33,174 nt of DNA, from positions 1 through 33,174 of the forward strand of contig JAOULO010000040.1 of NCBI GenBank assembly GCA_029881995.1, written 5' to 3'. This document shows, piece after piece, positions 24,089-33,174 of this stretch. The position numbers and the translations under genes were made by a program. The notes below the pieces were generated by a model. That model was not told the DNA's origin. It worked only from the letters and a program-made list of their open reading frames with translations, and ran no database searches. Position 1 is the first letter of the stretch; every line of letters starts with the position of its first letter. The DNA comes from Gammaproteobacteria bacterium. GTDB lineage: Bacteria; Pseudomonadota; Gammaproteobacteria; UBA6429; Thiohalophilaceae.

Positions 24089-26176
24089 TTAGGCCGTTTC
24101 AGCAGCTACCGCCTTCATGCTCAGGCGAATACGACCCTGTTTATCAATTTCCAGAACCTTCACCTTAACGATTTCACCTTCGGTCAGCTTGTCACTGACG
24201 TTCTCAACACGTTCATCACAGATTTGAGAAACATGAACCAGACCGTCTTTACCAGGTAGGATAGTCACAAAGGCACCGAAGTCCATCAGTTTGGCAACCT
24301 TGCCTTCGTAGATCTTACCAACTTCAACATCTGCAGTGATTTGCTCAACCTGACGGCGAGCCTCTTCGGCAGCAGCTCCATCGCTTGAGGCGATTTTTAC
24401 CAGGCCATCATCTGAAATGTCGATAGACACACCGGTCTCTTCAGTAATCGAACGAATGGTTGCACCACCCTTACCGATGACATCACGAATCTTCTCAGGA
24501 TTGATCTTGAAGGTAACAAAGCGAGGTGCATGCTCAGACATCTGAGTGCGAGGCTCACTGATCACGGCATTCATTTTCTCAAGGATGTGCAGGCGACCTT
24601 CTTTGGCCTGCTCCAGAGCGACTTCCATGATCTCCTTGGTGATACCATCAATCTTGATATCCATCTGCAGTGCATTGACACCATTTGAGGTTCCAGCGAC
24701 CTTAAAGTCCATATCACCCAGGTGATCTTCGTCACCCAGAATGTCACTTAAAACAGCAAATTTGTCGCCTTCCTTGATCAGGCCCATGGCAATACCGGCA
24801 GTTGGGGCCTTGATAGGTACACCGGCGTCCATCAGGGACAAGCTGGTGCCACACACAGAGGCCATGGAGCTTGAACCATTAGATTCAGTAATTTCAGAAA
24901 CAACGCGCATGCTGTAGGGGAAGTCATCAGCAGAAGGCATCACACCCAGTACACCACGCTTGGCGAGACGACCATGGCCGATTTCACGACGTTTGGGGCT
25001 ACCGACACGACCAGTCTCACCAACAGAGTATGGAGGGAAGTTGTACTGCAACATGAAATTGTCGCGGTAAGAACCCTCCAGGGCATCGATGATCTGAGAG
25101 TCACGCTCAGTACCCAGGGTTGTTACCACCAGTGCCTGTGTTTCGCCACGGGTAAACAGGGCAGAACCGTGAGTACGAGGTAGAACACCAACTTTGACGG
25201 TAATTGGACGGACAGTGCGAGTATCGCGGCCGTCGATACGAGGCTCACCATTGATGATGGTGCCACGTACGATAGTCTTTTCCAGTTTGCCAAAGGCCTC
25301 AGAAACTTCGCCTTCACTCCAACCGTCTTCAGAAGCCAGTTTATCAACTGTCGCTTTGCGGATTTCAGACAGGCGCGCATAACGATCCTGCTTAATTTTG
25401 ATTTTGTAGGCCTCAGTCACATCAGACTCAGCGGCTGCAGCGACTTCACTGTGCAGTTTTTCGTCTTTAACAGGTGGAGTCCAGTCCCATTTCTCAACAC
25501 CAACTTCATTGGCAAATTCTTTAATGGCGTTGATTACAACCTGTTGCTGTTCATGGCCATATACAACGGCACCCAGCATGATTTCTTCTGACAGTTCTTT
25601 GGCCTCAGATTCAACCATCAATACCGCCTGTTCTGTACCGGCAACGACCAGATCCAGATCAGATTCTTTCAGCTGAGTCATGCTTGGGTTAAGCAGGTAT
25701 TGACCATCTTTGTAACCCACACGGGCGGCACCAATTGGGCCATTAAAAGGGGTCCCGGTCAGCATCATTGCAGCTGAAGAACCAATCAAGGATGGAATAT
25801 CTGGATCAATCTCTGGATCCATTGACACAACCGTGGCAATCAACTGAACCTCGTTGGTAAAACCTTTGGGGAACAGTGGACGAATTGGACGGTCGATCAA
25901 ACGACAGGTCAGCGTTTCCTTCTCAGAAGGACGACCTTCACGCTTCAGGAAGCCACCAGGGATACGACCTACAGCGTAAGTACGTTCCTGGTAGTCGATA
26001 GTCATGGGGAAAAAGTCACGGCCTTCATCCGCTTCTTTCATGGCTACCGCTGTCACCAGGACAACGGTATCACCCATGCTGACCATAACAGCTCCGGTTG
26101 ACTGACGAGCAATCTCACCGGTTTCGAGGCGTACGACGTGATCGCCGTATTTAAATTCTTTAGTTACGGGGGTCAT
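24089..26176 (-). CDS. pnp: Polynucleotide phosphorylase
   Basis: The 695 residues fit bacterial PNPase (about 700). Domains in order: first RNase PH domain (about 10-230), helical linker (240-320), second RNase PH domain (325-550), KH (about 550-615, [16 protein letters not shown]) and S1 (620-690, [18 protein letters not shown]). The trimer degrades RNA 3'-5' with phosphate and is a core degradosome enzyme. GGAAG precedes the ATG. Only 34 bases separate it from rpsO, with a short GCCT/AGGC hairpin; the long RNase III-cleaved stem-loop that controls E. coli pnp is not evident, so regulation may differ. Confidence 0.98.
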   Translation of the reverse strand: MTPVTKEFKYGDHVVRLETGEIARQSTGAVMVSMGDTVVLVTAVAMKEADEGRDFFPMTIDYQERTYAVGRIPGGFLKREGRPSEKETLTCRLIDRPIRPLFPKGFTNEVQLIATVVSMDPEIDPDIPSLIGSSAAMMLTGTPFNGPIGAARVGYKDGQYLLNPSMTQLKESDLDLVVAGTEQAVLMVESEAKELSEEIMLGAVVYGHEQQQVVINAIKEFANEVGVEKWDWTPPVKDEKLHSEVAAAAESDVTEAYKIKIKQDRYARLSEIRKATVDKLASEDGWSEGEVSEAFGKLEKTIVRGTIINGEPRIDGRDTRTVRPITVKVGVLPRTHGSALFTRGETQALVVTTLGTERDSQIIDALEGSYRDNFMLQYNFPPYSVGETGRVGSPKRREIGHGRLAKRGVLGVMPSADDFPYSMRVVSEITESNGSSSMASVCGTSLSLMDAGVPIKAPTAGIAMGLIKEGDKFAVLSDILGDEDHLGDMDFKVAGTSNGVNALQMDIKIDGITKEIMEVALEQAKEGRLHILEKMNAVISEPRTQMSEHAPRFVTFKINPEKIRDVIGKGGATIRSITEETGVSIDISDDGLVKIASSDGAAAEEARRQVEQITADVEVGKIYEGKVAKLMDFGAFVTILPGKDGLVHVSQICDERVENVSDKLTEGEIVKVKVLEIDKQGRIRLSMKAVAAETA

Positions 26177-26210
26177 AGCTTCCTTTTGCCTAAAGGCTTA
26201 TTTGTTTGAT

Positions 26211-26480
26211 TTACTTACGCAGACCTAACTTCGCAATCAGATCACGATAGCGCTGAACGTCTTTTTTCTTCAGATAATCGAGCAACTTACGACGCTGACT
26301 AACCATACGCAGTAGTCCCTGACGCGAGTGATGGTCATGGATGTGGGATTTAAAGTGGTCAGACAGATCATTAATGCGGGCTGATAACAACGCAACCTGT
26401 ACTTCGGGTGAGCCAGTATCACTGGCTACACGCTGATGTTCACTGACGATGTTTGCCTTCGTTTCGGCATTGATAGACAT
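26211..26480 (-). CDS. rpsO: 30S ribosomal protein S15
   Basis: The 89 residues are exactly the usual S15 length. [33 protein letters not shown], the [25 protein letters not shown] core and [12 protein letters not shown] are diagnostic. It binds the 16S rRNA central domain early in 30S assembly. AGGAG lies 6 bases before the ATG, which fixes the start; the frame runs 23 codons further upstream but across the promoter. It is followed immediately by pnp, the classical rpsO-pnp pair. Confidence 0.98.
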   Translation of the reverse strand: MSINAETKANIVSEHQRVASDTGSPEVQVALLSARINDLSDHFKSHIHDHHSRQGLLRMVSQRRKLLDYLKKKDVQRYRDLIAKLGLRK

Positions 26481-26527
26481 CGCAAACTCCTGTTTTAAAT
26501 AAAATTTACCGATAAATGGGAGCGCGT

Positions 26528-26556
26528 ATTGTACCCGCGGCCCCCACACTACACAA
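26528..26556 (-). promoter_or_regulatory. Sigma-70 promoter of rpsO-pnp
   Basis: On the minus strand TTGTGT (26551-26556), a 17-base spacer and TACAAT (26528-26533), followed by a GC-rich discriminator ACGCGCTCCC. The start would be near 26521, about 40 bases before the rpsO ATG. GC-rich discriminators are typical of promoters repressed by ppGpp and DksA. Confidence 0.65.
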
Positions 26557-26583
26557 GGGAAAAACGGTCTGAAAAACCATTTC

Positions 26584-27498
26584 TTACCCTGATTTCAACA
26601 ACCTTTTTGGCGCAACCCGGCCATCGTCAAGGATCTCACCGATGCCCAGAAAACGCTGATTGGCCGACAGACGGACCAGCCCCCCGGTAGGGGCCTGGGG
26701 AACCTGGATGGCCTGGCCCCGACACAGGTAAAAGGCCGAATTCTCTGTCAGCTGGACTTCAGGCCAGTCAGCCAGCGCCTCTTCAATGGGCAATATTTGC
26801 CTGTCCAGCTCTTCAAAACCCTGCTCAGCCAGTTGCTCCAGCGCTTCCAGCTCAATAGCCGAATCCAGCATAAAAGGCCCTACTTTTGTCCTTCTAAGCC
26901 TATTTAAATGGGCTCCACAGCCTAACTCCCGTCCAATATCTTCCGCCAGCGTTCGGACGTAGGTGCCCTTGGAACAACGGATATCAATTTCCAGCTCATC
27001 CCCTTCAAGGCGAATGGCCCGTAATTCGTGGATATGGATGGTACGGGCCTGGCGCTCAACCTCAATCCCCTGGTGTGCCAATTTGTAGAGCGGTTGGCCA
27101 CCCTGCTTTATTGCAGAATGCATGGGGGGTATCTGTTCTATTGTCCCGGTAAACTTTGCCAGAACATCAGTAATCTGTTGCGGTGAATATTCTGCAACAG
27201 GCTTTTGTTCCAGAATTTCCCCTTCCGCATCTGCCGTTGTGGTAGTCACTCCCAGCTTACAGGTACCTGAATAAGCCTTATCTGAATCCAGTAAATAACT
27301 GGAAATCTTGGTGGCCTCACCCAGACATATGGGTAACAGACCACTCGCAAGTGGATCCAGGCTACCTGTATGACCCGCCTTATTGGCATTGAACAGGCGT
27401 TTAACCCTTTGCAGAGCCGCATTCGATGTCATACCCAATGGTTTATCGAGTAAAACAATACCACTAATATCTCGACCACGAGGGCGTCTTCTTGCCAC
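26584..27498 (-). CDS. truB: tRNA pseudouridine(55) synthase
   Basis: This 304-residue protein has the usual TruB length. It begins with [18 protein letters not shown] and contains [12 protein letters not shown] with the catalytic Asp48, then [12 protein letters not shown] and a C-terminal PUA-like domain. It converts uridine 55 of the tRNA T-loop to pseudouridine and also helps tRNA folding. The start codon is GTG at 27498 with GAGGT 6 bases upstream. It lies 13 bases after rbfA in the same operon. Confidence 0.97.
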   Translation of the reverse strand: MARRRPRGRDISGIVLLDKPLGMTSNAALQRVKRLFNANKAGHTGSLDPLASGLLPICLGEATKISSYLLDSDKAYSGTCKLGVTTTTADAEGEILEQKPVAEYSPQQITDVLAKFTGTIEQIPPMHSAIKQGGQPLYKLAHQGIEVERQARTIHIHELRAIRLEGDELEIDIRCSKGTYVRTLAEDIGRELGCGAHLNRLRRTKVGPFMLDSAIELEALEQLAEQGFEELDRQILPIEEALADWPEVQLTENSAFYLCRGQAIQVPQAPTGGLVRLSANQRFLGIGEILDDGRVAPKRLLKSG

Positions 27499-27511
27499 GA
27501 TCTACCTCGAG

Positions 27512-27877
27512 CTAATCGTCTTTTTTGTCACTAGCAATCGCTTTATCGATCAGAGACGACAGGCGATTACCACGTTCAATGGATTCGTCATGCACAAAAT
27601 GTAGATCTGGAATGATACGTAGTTTAATACGCCGTCCCAGTTCCCGTTTCAGAAAGCCTTTGGCATGCTCAAGGATCTGAAGTGTTTGCTGCATACCTTC
27701 ATCATTATTAAGACTGGTAACAAACACCTTGGCATGAGAAAAGTCTTTACTGACCTCAACAGCTATCACCGTTAAAAGACCAATCCGAGGATCTTTTAGC
27801 TCTTGCTGGATAAGCTGTGCCAGTTCGCGTTGCATTTGCTCACCGACACGACGTGTGCGACTAAATTCTTTGGGCAT
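27512..27877 (-). CDS. rbfA: Ribosome-binding factor A
   Basis: This 121-residue protein has the single KH-like domain of RbfA: SRTRRVGEQMQRELAQLIQ, KDPRIGLLTVIAVEVSKDFSHAKVFV and LRIIPDLHFVHDESIERG. It binds the 30S subunit during late maturation and is important for growth in the cold. It is placed between infB and truB, as in most Proteobacteria, 57 bases after infB. The ribosome site is weak. Confidence 0.97.
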   Translation of the reverse strand: MPKEFSRTRRVGEQMQRELAQLIQQELKDPRIGLLTVIAVEVSKDFSHAKVFVTSLNNDEGMQQTLQILEHAKGFLKRELGRRIKLRIIPDLHFVHDESIERGNRLSSLIDKAIASDKKDD

Positions 27878-27934
27878 GAGAACAACCGGGAAATTCCGCT
27901 TAAAGGGAAATATGATTACCTGCTAATAAACTAC

Positions 27935-30424
27935 TTATAGTTTACGAGCAACCTGAACTCTTTCGTAAACTTCGATCTGATCACCAACTTTGACATCATT
28001 GTAATTTTTAACACCGATACCACATTCAGTACCCTGTTTAACATCATTGACATCATCTTTAAAGCGGCGCAGTGATTCCAGTTCACCCTCATAGATCACA
28101 ACATTATCACGCAGGACACGAATCGGGTTATTACGTTTAACATTGCCATCGATTACCATACAACCAGCAATGGCACCAATCTTGGGAGAGCGGAAAACAT
28201 CTCGCACTTCTGCAAGGCCGATGATCTCTTCCTTGAATTCCGGTGCCAGCATGCCACTCATGGCATTCTTCACTTCATCAATCAAATCATAAATTACACT
28301 GTAGTAATGCAGGTCGACACTTTCTTCATCGATCATGCGTTTGGCAGAACCATCGGCACGCACATTAAAACCAATCATCACGGCATTGGATGCCATAGCG
28401 AGGTTCACGTCAGACTCAGTAATACCCCCCACACCGCTGGCCACAATCTTGACCTTAACTTCATCAGTGGACAGATTCTGTAAAGCATCAGAGATTGCTT
28501 CAACTGACCCCTGCACATCCGCCTTTAAAACGATATTCAGTGAATTGACTTCACCATCTTCCATCTGTGAGAACATATTCTCAAGTTTGGCAGCCTGTTG
28601 ACGTGCTAGCTTAACATCACGATATTTGCCCTGACGGAATAAGGCAATTTCACGAGCCTTACGCTCGTCTGGAACCACATTCGCTTCATCACCTGCACTG
28701 GGTACACCCGACAAGCCAAGAATTTCGACAGGAATCGAAGGACCGGCTTCATCAAGTGTTTTACCGTGCTCATCAACCATGGCGCGAACACGTCCATATT
28801 CAAGACCCGCCAACAGGATGTCACCTTTTTTCAATTTGCCTTGTTGTATCAGCATGGTTGCGACAGGCCCACGCCCCTTATCAAGACGAGATTCAATAAT
28901 GACACCTTTGGCATTACCTTCATCAGCTGCCTTAAGTTCCAGGACTTCGGTTTGTAACAGAATGGCTTCAAGCAAGGTATCAATACCTTCACCAGTATGA
29001 GCAGATACATGCACAAACATGGTGTCACCACCCCAGTCTTCGGGTATAACATCTAGCTGGGCCAGTTCATTCTTGACCCTGTCAGGATCAGAGTCTTCTT
29101 TATCAATCTTATTGACTGCGATGATTAAAGGTACTTCAGCAGCACGAGCATGTTGTACCGCTTCTTTAGTCTGTGGCATCACTCCATCATCAGCCGCAAC
29201 AACGAGCACGACAATATCAGTTACCTTAGCACCACGGGCACGCATGGCGGTAAAAGCGGCATGGCCAGGAGTATCCAGGAAGGTGACCTGCCCACTATCG
29301 GTTTCCACATGATAGGCACCAATATGCTGGGTAATACCGCCAGACTCACCAGCAGCAACACGACTGCGACGGATATAATCCAGTAATGATGTTTTACCGT
29401 GGTCAACATGGCCCATGATGGTAACAACAGGGGCCCGTGTTTTTAATTCGCCAGTCAGCTCTTCAGTCAAACTTTCCTCAATGGCATCTTCTTTGAGAAT
29501 TTTTGGTGTATGACCCATTTCTTCAACGACAATAGAAGCCGTATCTTGATCCAGTACCTGATTAATCGTGACCATGCTTCCCATATGCATCATCACTTTG
29601 ATGACTTCAGCCGCCTTGACTGACATTTTCTGTGATAACTCACCTACCGTGATGGTTTCAGGTAAGCTGACTTCACGAATAATAGGGGTAGTTGGTTTCT
29701 GAAAACCGTGCTCTCCAGAAGTACCACCACCACCGAAAGAACGGGATCTGGTTGGTTTTTTACGGCGGCCCGATTTATCGGCATTGACATGCAGCTCTTT
29801 ACGACCGTACCGGGTCTCTCGGTCTTCATGCTTGTCGGCCTTTTTACCTTTCTTACCTTTACTGCCTCGATCATCCTTGGCAGCTTCAGCCTGCTTACGG
29901 GCAATTTCTTCTGCCTGTTTTTTTGCTTCTTCTTCAGCCGTTTTCTTTGCGACTGCTGCATTGCGTTTTGCTTCTTCAGCTTCTTTTTGGGCCTGGGCTT
30001 CAGCCAGTTTCTTTGCTGCAAGTTCTTCCTGCTCTTTACGAGCGCGTTCTGCTTCAGCTTCAACCGCCTGTTGCTTGGCCTTTTCTTCTTCTACACGCTT
30101 GGTTTCTTCTTCCATGACCACACTGCGTTTGACATAAGTGCGTTTTTTACGCACTTCCACAGTGACAGATTTTGATTTACCGTGAGACCCAGTCTGTCTT
30201 AACTCACTGGTTTTTTTCCGGCTAAGAGTAATCTTTTTAGGTTCACTGCGTTCTCCTGCACCATGCTTACGACGAAGAAAACCCAGTAACTCTACTTTTT
30301 CTGATTCGCTAATCGTTGCATCAGCGTCACTGATTTCCACACCAGCTTCTTTCAGTTGATCCAGCAGGCGATCAATGGAAATACCAACTACTTCTGCAAA
30401 TTGTCGAACCGTTACTTCAGCCAT
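27935..30424 (-). CDS. infB: Translation initiation factor IF-2
   Basis: The protein has 829 residues. Two IF2_N-type modules (1-50 and about 252-305) flank a long charged linker (about 100-235) of Glu/Lys/Ala coiled-coil type. The GTPase domain starts at about 333 with GHVDHGKT (338-345), and has [12 protein letters not shown] and the SAHTGEGI loop; the C-terminal domains bind fMet-tRNA. The factor brings initiator tRNA to the 30S subunit. GGAGAAGAG before the ATG makes a strong ribosome site. It lies 24 bases after nusA. Confidence 0.98.
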   Translation of the reverse strand: MAEVTVRQFAEVVGISIDRLLDQLKEAGVEISDADATISESEKVELLGFLRRKHGAGERSEPKKITLSRKKTSELRQTGSHGKSKSVTVEVRKKRTYVKRSVVMEEETKRVEEEKAKQQAVEAEAERARKEQEELAAKKLAEAQAQKEAEEAKRNAAVAKKTAEEEAKKQAEEIARKQAEAAKDDRGSKGKKGKKADKHEDRETRYGRKELHVNADKSGRRKKPTRSRSFGGGGTSGEHGFQKPTTPIIREVSLPETITVGELSQKMSVKAAEVIKVMMHMGSMVTINQVLDQDTASIVVEEMGHTPKILKEDAIEESLTEELTGELKTRAPVVTIMGHVDHGKTSLLDYIRRSRVAAGESGGITQHIGAYHVETDSGQVTFLDTPGHAAFTAMRARGAKVTDIVVLVVAADDGVMPQTKEAVQHARAAEVPLIIAVNKIDKEDSDPDRVKNELAQLDVIPEDWGGDTMFVHVSAHTGEGIDTLLEAILLQTEVLELKAADEGNAKGVIIESRLDKGRGPVATMLIQQGKLKKGDILLAGLEYGRVRAMVDEHGKTLDEAGPSIPVEILGLSGVPSAGDEANVVPDERKAREIALFRQGKYRDVKLARQQAAKLENMFSQMEDGEVNSLNIVLKADVQGSVEAISDALQNLSTDEVKVKIVASGVGGITESDVNLAMASNAVMIGFNVRADGSAKRMIDEESVDLHYYSVIYDLIDEVKNAMSGMLAPEFKEEIIGLAEVRDVFRSPKIGAIAGCMVIDGNVKRNNPIRVLRDNVVIYEGELESLRRFKDDVNDVKQGTECGIGVKNYNDVKVGDQIEVYERVQVARKL

Positions 30425-30448
30425 CTATACTCTTCTCCAGATCTCTTA

Positions 30449-31951
30449 TTACTCAGCACCCTGTGATTCTTCAGCAAACCAGGGGGCTCTGGCTGTCATA
30501 ATCAATTTGGCAGCCTCATCTTCATCCATACCGTCCACTTGCATCAAATCATCTACAGACTGTTCTGCCAGGTCTTCCATAGTGACAATACCCATACCTG
30601 TCAATTTATAAGCCAGTTCAAGATTCATACCTTCCATTTCCAGCAGGTCCTGAGCCGGTTCAGTCTCGGTGATTTCTTCTTCACTACTAATGGCACGTGT
30701 CAGCAATACATCTTTGGCACGATTACGCAGCTCTTCAACAATCTCTTCGTCGAATTCTTCGATCTCCAGCATTTCATCTACTGGAACATACGCCACTTCA
30801 TCAACAGTCGTGAAGCCTTCCTGTATTAATATCGCAGCCACTTCTTCATCAACATCAAGCTGTACCATAAAGGCTTTGACGATTTTCTCTGATTCAGCTT
30901 CACTTTTCTGCTCTGCTTCAGACTCTGACATTACATTCAAGGTCCATTTGCTCAGTTCACTGGCCAACTTGACGTTCTGACCACTACGACCAATGGCCTG
31001 AGACAGCTGTTCCTCTGCTACGGCAATATCCATACTATTGGCATCTTCGTCGACTACAATGGACTCCACATCTGCAGGTGACATGGCGTTAATGACAAAC
31101 TGAGCAGGATTTTCGTCCCACAACACAATATCAACACGCTCACCGGCCAGCTCATTAGAAACTGCCTGAACACGTGAGCCACGCATCCCGACACAGGCAC
31201 CCACAGGGTCGATACGGGCTTCATTACTGCGTACAGCAATCTTGGCGCGTGATCCAGGATCACGGGCTGCACCCAGAATATCAATCATGCCTTCACCGAT
31301 TTCAGGTACTTCAATTTTAAATAATTCAATCAAGAACTGGGGATCGGTACGACTGACCAGAAGCTGTGGACCACGGGCTTCGGGGTTCACTTCTTTCAAA
31401 TAACCACGCAAACGATCACCGGCACGAACAGACTCTCGTGGAATCATTTCTTCGCGAGTAATTATTGCATCGATATTTTTACCCAGATCCAGGTAGATAT
31501 TGCCACGCTCGACACGTTTGACCACACCCATGACTAACTCACCAATACGATCTTTGTATTCTTCATAAACCTGGGCACGTTCAGCTTCACGAACCTTTTG
31601 CACAATGACCTGTTTAGCTGTCTGGGCTGAAATTCGACCAAAACCAATGGACTCGATTTCTTCCTCTGTGAAATCACCAACATTAATATCCGGGTTATCC
31701 AGCTGAGCAGCACTAATGGTGGTTTCACGTTCGGGGTGTTCCATCCCATCATCTTCCACCACTTCCCAACGACGGAAGGTGTCATAATCACCAGACTCTC
31801 GATCGATGCTCACTCGAACATCAATGTCTGTGGTGTAGCGCTTTTTGGTTGCCATGGCCAGAGCCGCTTCTATCGCTTCAAAAATAATGTCTTTTTCGAC
31901 GCCTTTTTCATTAGAAACTGCATCAACAACCAGCAAAATCTCTTTGTTCAT
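30449..31951 (-). CDS. nusA: Transcription termination/antitermination factor NusA
   Basis: The 500 residues contain, in order, the RNA-polymerase-binding N-terminal domain (1-130), S1 (about 135-200, [21 protein letters not shown]), two KH domains (about 230-345, [25 protein letters not shown]) and two acidic repeats with helix-hairpin-helix pattern (365-425 and 435-495), as in gammaproteobacteria. It modulates pausing, termination and antitermination and is known to autoregulate its operon in E. coli, relevant to the terminator found ahead of rimP. It lies 64 bases after rimP. Confidence 0.98.
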   Translation of the reverse strand: MNKEILLVVDAVSNEKGVEKDIIFEAIEAALAMATKKRYTTDIDVRVSIDRESGDYDTFRRWEVVEDDGMEHPERETTISAAQLDNPDINVGDFTEEEIESIGFGRISAQTAKQVIVQKVREAERAQVYEEYKDRIGELVMGVVKRVERGNIYLDLGKNIDAIITREEMIPRESVRAGDRLRGYLKEVNPEARGPQLLVSRTDPQFLIELFKIEVPEIGEGMIDILGAARDPGSRAKIAVRSNEARIDPVGACVGMRGSRVQAVSNELAGERVDIVLWDENPAQFVINAMSPADVESIVVDEDANSMDIAVAEEQLSQAIGRSGQNVKLASELSKWTLNVMSESEAEQKSEAESEKIVKAFMVQLDVDEEVAAILIQEGFTTVDEVAYVPVDEMLEIEEFDEEIVEELRNRAKDVLLTRAISSEEEITETEPAQDLLEMEGMNLELAYKLTGMGIVTMEDLAEQSVDDLMQVDGMDEDEAAKLIMTARAPWFAEESQGAE

Positions 31952-32015
31952 TGCCTTACCCTTGTTCCACTCAGCTTTTGGGAAAATTCCCTGTTATGGC
32001 CTTTCGACCTGAGTT

Positions 32016-32477
32016 TTAAATCTCAGCTTCCAGATTGGCCTTTTCAATATCACCATAATCCAGTCGGGTTTCCTGTCCCGTATCTGCCTGCCGTAGCAAA
32101 ATTCCTGATTCATCCGCACTGACCAGTTCACCACGAAACTTTCGCTGCCCCTCATGAGGCCTCCGTAAACGGAGTTTTATTACCTGGCCAATATGACGCA
32201 TGTAGTGTGAGGCCTTAAACAAAGGACGATCCAGACCCGGTGAAGATACCTCGAGAAGATATTGCCCCTTGAGGGGGTCTTCCACATCCATCACACCACT
32301 CACCTGTCGACTGACTCGTTCGCAGTCTTCCAGTACGATGCCCTTCTCACTATCTATATATAGTCTCAATATCGAATGTCGCCCCTGAGGGATATATTCG
32401 ATACCAAGAAGCTCATAGCCAAGCCCTTCAACGACCGGCTCAATCATGCTTGTCAGGTTTTCAGCTACTGCTGCCAT
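32016..32477 (-). CDS. rimP: Ribosome maturation factor RimP
   Basis: This 153-residue protein has the RimP two-domain layout: an N-terminal part with EPVVEGLGYELLGIEY and LRLYIDSEKGIVLEDCERVS, then EVSSPGLDRPLF and a C-terminal SH3-like domain. It is needed for 30S subunit maturation. It is the first gene of the rimP-nusA-infB-rbfA-truB operon. Upstream are a promoter and a strong intrinsic terminator, so its mRNA leader is likely to be regulated. Confidence 0.97.
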   Translation of the reverse strand: MAAVAENLTSMIEPVVEGLGYELLGIEYIPQGRHSILRLYIDSEKGIVLEDCERVSRQVSGVMDVEDPLKGQYLLEVSSPGLDRPLFKASHYMRHIGQVIKLRLRRPHEGQRKFRGELVSADESGILLRQADTGQETRLDYGDIEKANLEAEI

Positions 32478-32495
32478 ACGTCATTTGCACCTGAG

Positions 32496-32519
32496 AAAAA
32501 AAAATGGGCCTTCGGCCCA
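32496..32519 (-). terminator. Intrinsic terminator in the rimP leader (attenuator candidate)
   Basis: On the minus strand the stem TGGGCC (32514-32519), loop GAA, stem GGCCCA (32505-32510) is followed by nine T (32496-32504). It lies between the promoter at 32554-32582 and the rimP ATG. The plus strand also reads hairpin then T run, so it could stop transcription in both directions. Confidence 0.88.
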
Positions 32520-32553
32520 CTTTTTTCTTATTACTCTGTAAAAAACTGGGCTA

Positions 32554-32582
32554 ATTATAACATCATATTTATAATTCACCAA
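32554..32582 (-). promoter_or_regulatory. Sigma-70 promoter of the rimP-nusA-infB operon
   Basis: On the minus strand TTGGTG (32577-32582), a 17-base spacer and a perfect TATAAT (32554-32559). Transcription would start near 32547, giving a leader of about 70 bases that contains the terminator. Confidence 0.72.
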
Positions 32583-32723
32583 CACTTAGGCAATTTTTTG
32601 AGTCAAATCAGTCGGATATCACTCTATTAGGACCAAAACACATGCCCTTATCACTGGATAGTCGTTAATCACTCGACCATAAAAAAACCGATTGTCAGCT
32701 TCAAACCAACAACCGGTTAGATT

Positions 32724-32737
32724 TGGTAGCGGGGGCC
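32724..32737 (-). other. tRNA 3'-end-like fragment (initiator tRNA-Met type), possible attachment-site remnant
   Basis: The minus strand reads GGCCCCCGCTACCA, matching the acceptor-stem 3' end of bacterial initiator tRNA-Met (E. coli ends GGCCCCCGCAACCA; 13 of 14). The 5' side does not fold into a tRNA, so only the 3' end is present. The CCA points toward rimP, the place and direction of metY in E. coli. GTAGC/GCTAC can also pair here, so a simple hairpin is an alternative. Confidence 0.42.
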
Positions 32738-32775
32738 TGCTACGGCCATTGTCGGTCATGCTGCCCCTTAAGTAA

Positions 32776-33144
32776 ATGGCTGTTATTCCTTTATATTTTT
32801 TTCTGGTCTTGACCCTTTTACCGATGGCATCGGCTAGTGCTGATGACTGGACAACGGCCGACACATGGCGAGAAACGGGCTGGCAGGTCCTTAATATTAT
32901 TGACTGGGGACAGACATTGTACATTCAGGACAATGATGTCTATTGGGAAGGGAACCCCTTTCTAGGCAAAAACCCAACAGAAAAAGAAATCCACGCATAT
33001 TTTATTCTTGGCGGAATAGGGCATTATGGGATATCAAAATGGCTATCACCAAAAAACCGGGGGGTATGGCAATATATCACCATCGGTTTTGGTGTTGGCA
33101 CTGTCTGGCATAATTACCAGATTGGTATAAGAGTTGATATTTAA
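32776..33144 (+). CDS. Small secreted or membrane protein, phage-type, unknown function
   Basis: This is a 122-residue protein with a signal peptide (MAVIPLYFFLVLTLLPMASA, cleavage near SAS-ADDW). The mature part reads DDWTTADTWRETGWQVLN, DWGQTLYI, EGNPFLGKNPTEKEIHAYF and HYGISKWL then VWQYITIGFGVGTVWHNYQIGI. Proteins of this pattern (ADWSxADTYRE..., NPxLGxHP, GHNYxIG) are, to my recollection, common in prophages and scattered chromosomes, usually annotated as hypothetical; the role is unknown. The second half may span the membrane twice. There is no clear ribosome site before the ATG. It lies beside the tRNA-like fragment, in keeping with an integrated element at this end. Confidence 0.7.
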   Translation: MAVIPLYFFLVLTLLPMASASADDWTTADTWRETGWQVLNIIDWGQTLYIQDNDVYWEGNPFLGKNPTEKEIHAYFILGGIGHYGISKWLSPKNRGVWQYITIGFGVGTVWHNYQIGIRVDI

Positions 33145-33174
33145 TCAGAATATTCTCGTGTATATGTAAGCCTT

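Noticed and set aside
29644-30175. Long frames on both strands opposite the infB linker
   Set aside because: They are shadows of the repetitive Glu/Lys/Ala codons of the IF-2 linker.
1-33174. CRISPR arrays, rRNA and complete tRNA genes
   Set aside because: No regularly spaced repeats, rRNA signatures or foldable full tRNA were seen on either strand.

Overview
The window reads as chromosomal DNA of a gammaproteobacterium of moderate G+C. Signs of this are the gene order rimP-nusA-infB-rbfA-truB-rpsO-pnp, a dksA and gluQ pair in the same neighbourhood, YheT, DUF3579 and VC_2705-type symporter genes, and a PEP-CTERM protein. A CbbY-type phosphatase hints at an autotroph, or a relative of one, but no RuBisCO genes are present. 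I cannot name the genus.

Layout. 1-97: right end of an IS3-family element, cut by the window edge. 227-960: a PEP-CTERM secreted protein behind a very good sigma-54 promoter. 1303-1939: a cold-shock protein and a YkgJ-type Cys-cluster protein. 2051-4828 (minus): a 925-residue lipoprotein that ends in an unusual array of Cys-phased repeats. 5028-6306 (minus): a small DUF3330-like protein and an MddA-like methyltransferase with a histone-H1-like tail. 6908-8864 (minus): overlapping cbbY and aminotransferase genes. 9108-11698: DksA, also with a long Lys/Ala tail, then DUF3579 (minus), a nitroreductase and GluQRS. 11810-12571: a YcgR-type PilZ protein behind a sigma-28-like promoter. 12845-19691: an acetate/carboxylate block of cNMP/CBS/DUF294 protein, DUF4212 subunit, VC_2705 symporter, DEDDh exonuclease and acetyl-CoA synthetase. 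19736-20707: YheT hydrolase. 21221-23341: a secreted multicopper oxidase with FN3 and Ig-like domains and a long AT-rich leader. 23407-23949 (minus): a small lipoprotein. 24089-32477 (minus): the translation/RNA-decay operon from rimP to pnp. 32724-33144: a tRNA-like 3' fragment and a phage-type secreted protein.

How the genes fit together. The acs block probably imports and activates acetate or a related carboxylate; the cNMP/CBS/nucleotidyltransferase protein and the exonuclease are its usual but unexplained companions. The rimP-pnp operon builds and controls the translation apparatus. It starts from a clear promoter followed at once by a strong intrinsic terminator ahead of rimP, so attenuation is likely. 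DksA would act on such promoters, and rpsO has its own promoter with a GC-rich discriminator.

No complete, obviously new defence or mobile system is visible. The best leads are the 11-mer/6-mer Cys array of the large lipoprotein, the two unrelated proteins with histone-H1-like tails, the rimP leader attenuator, the tRNA-fMet-like remnant where metY would be expected, and the sigma-54 and sigma-28 promoter matches. All functional calls rest on motif reading; no database search was run.
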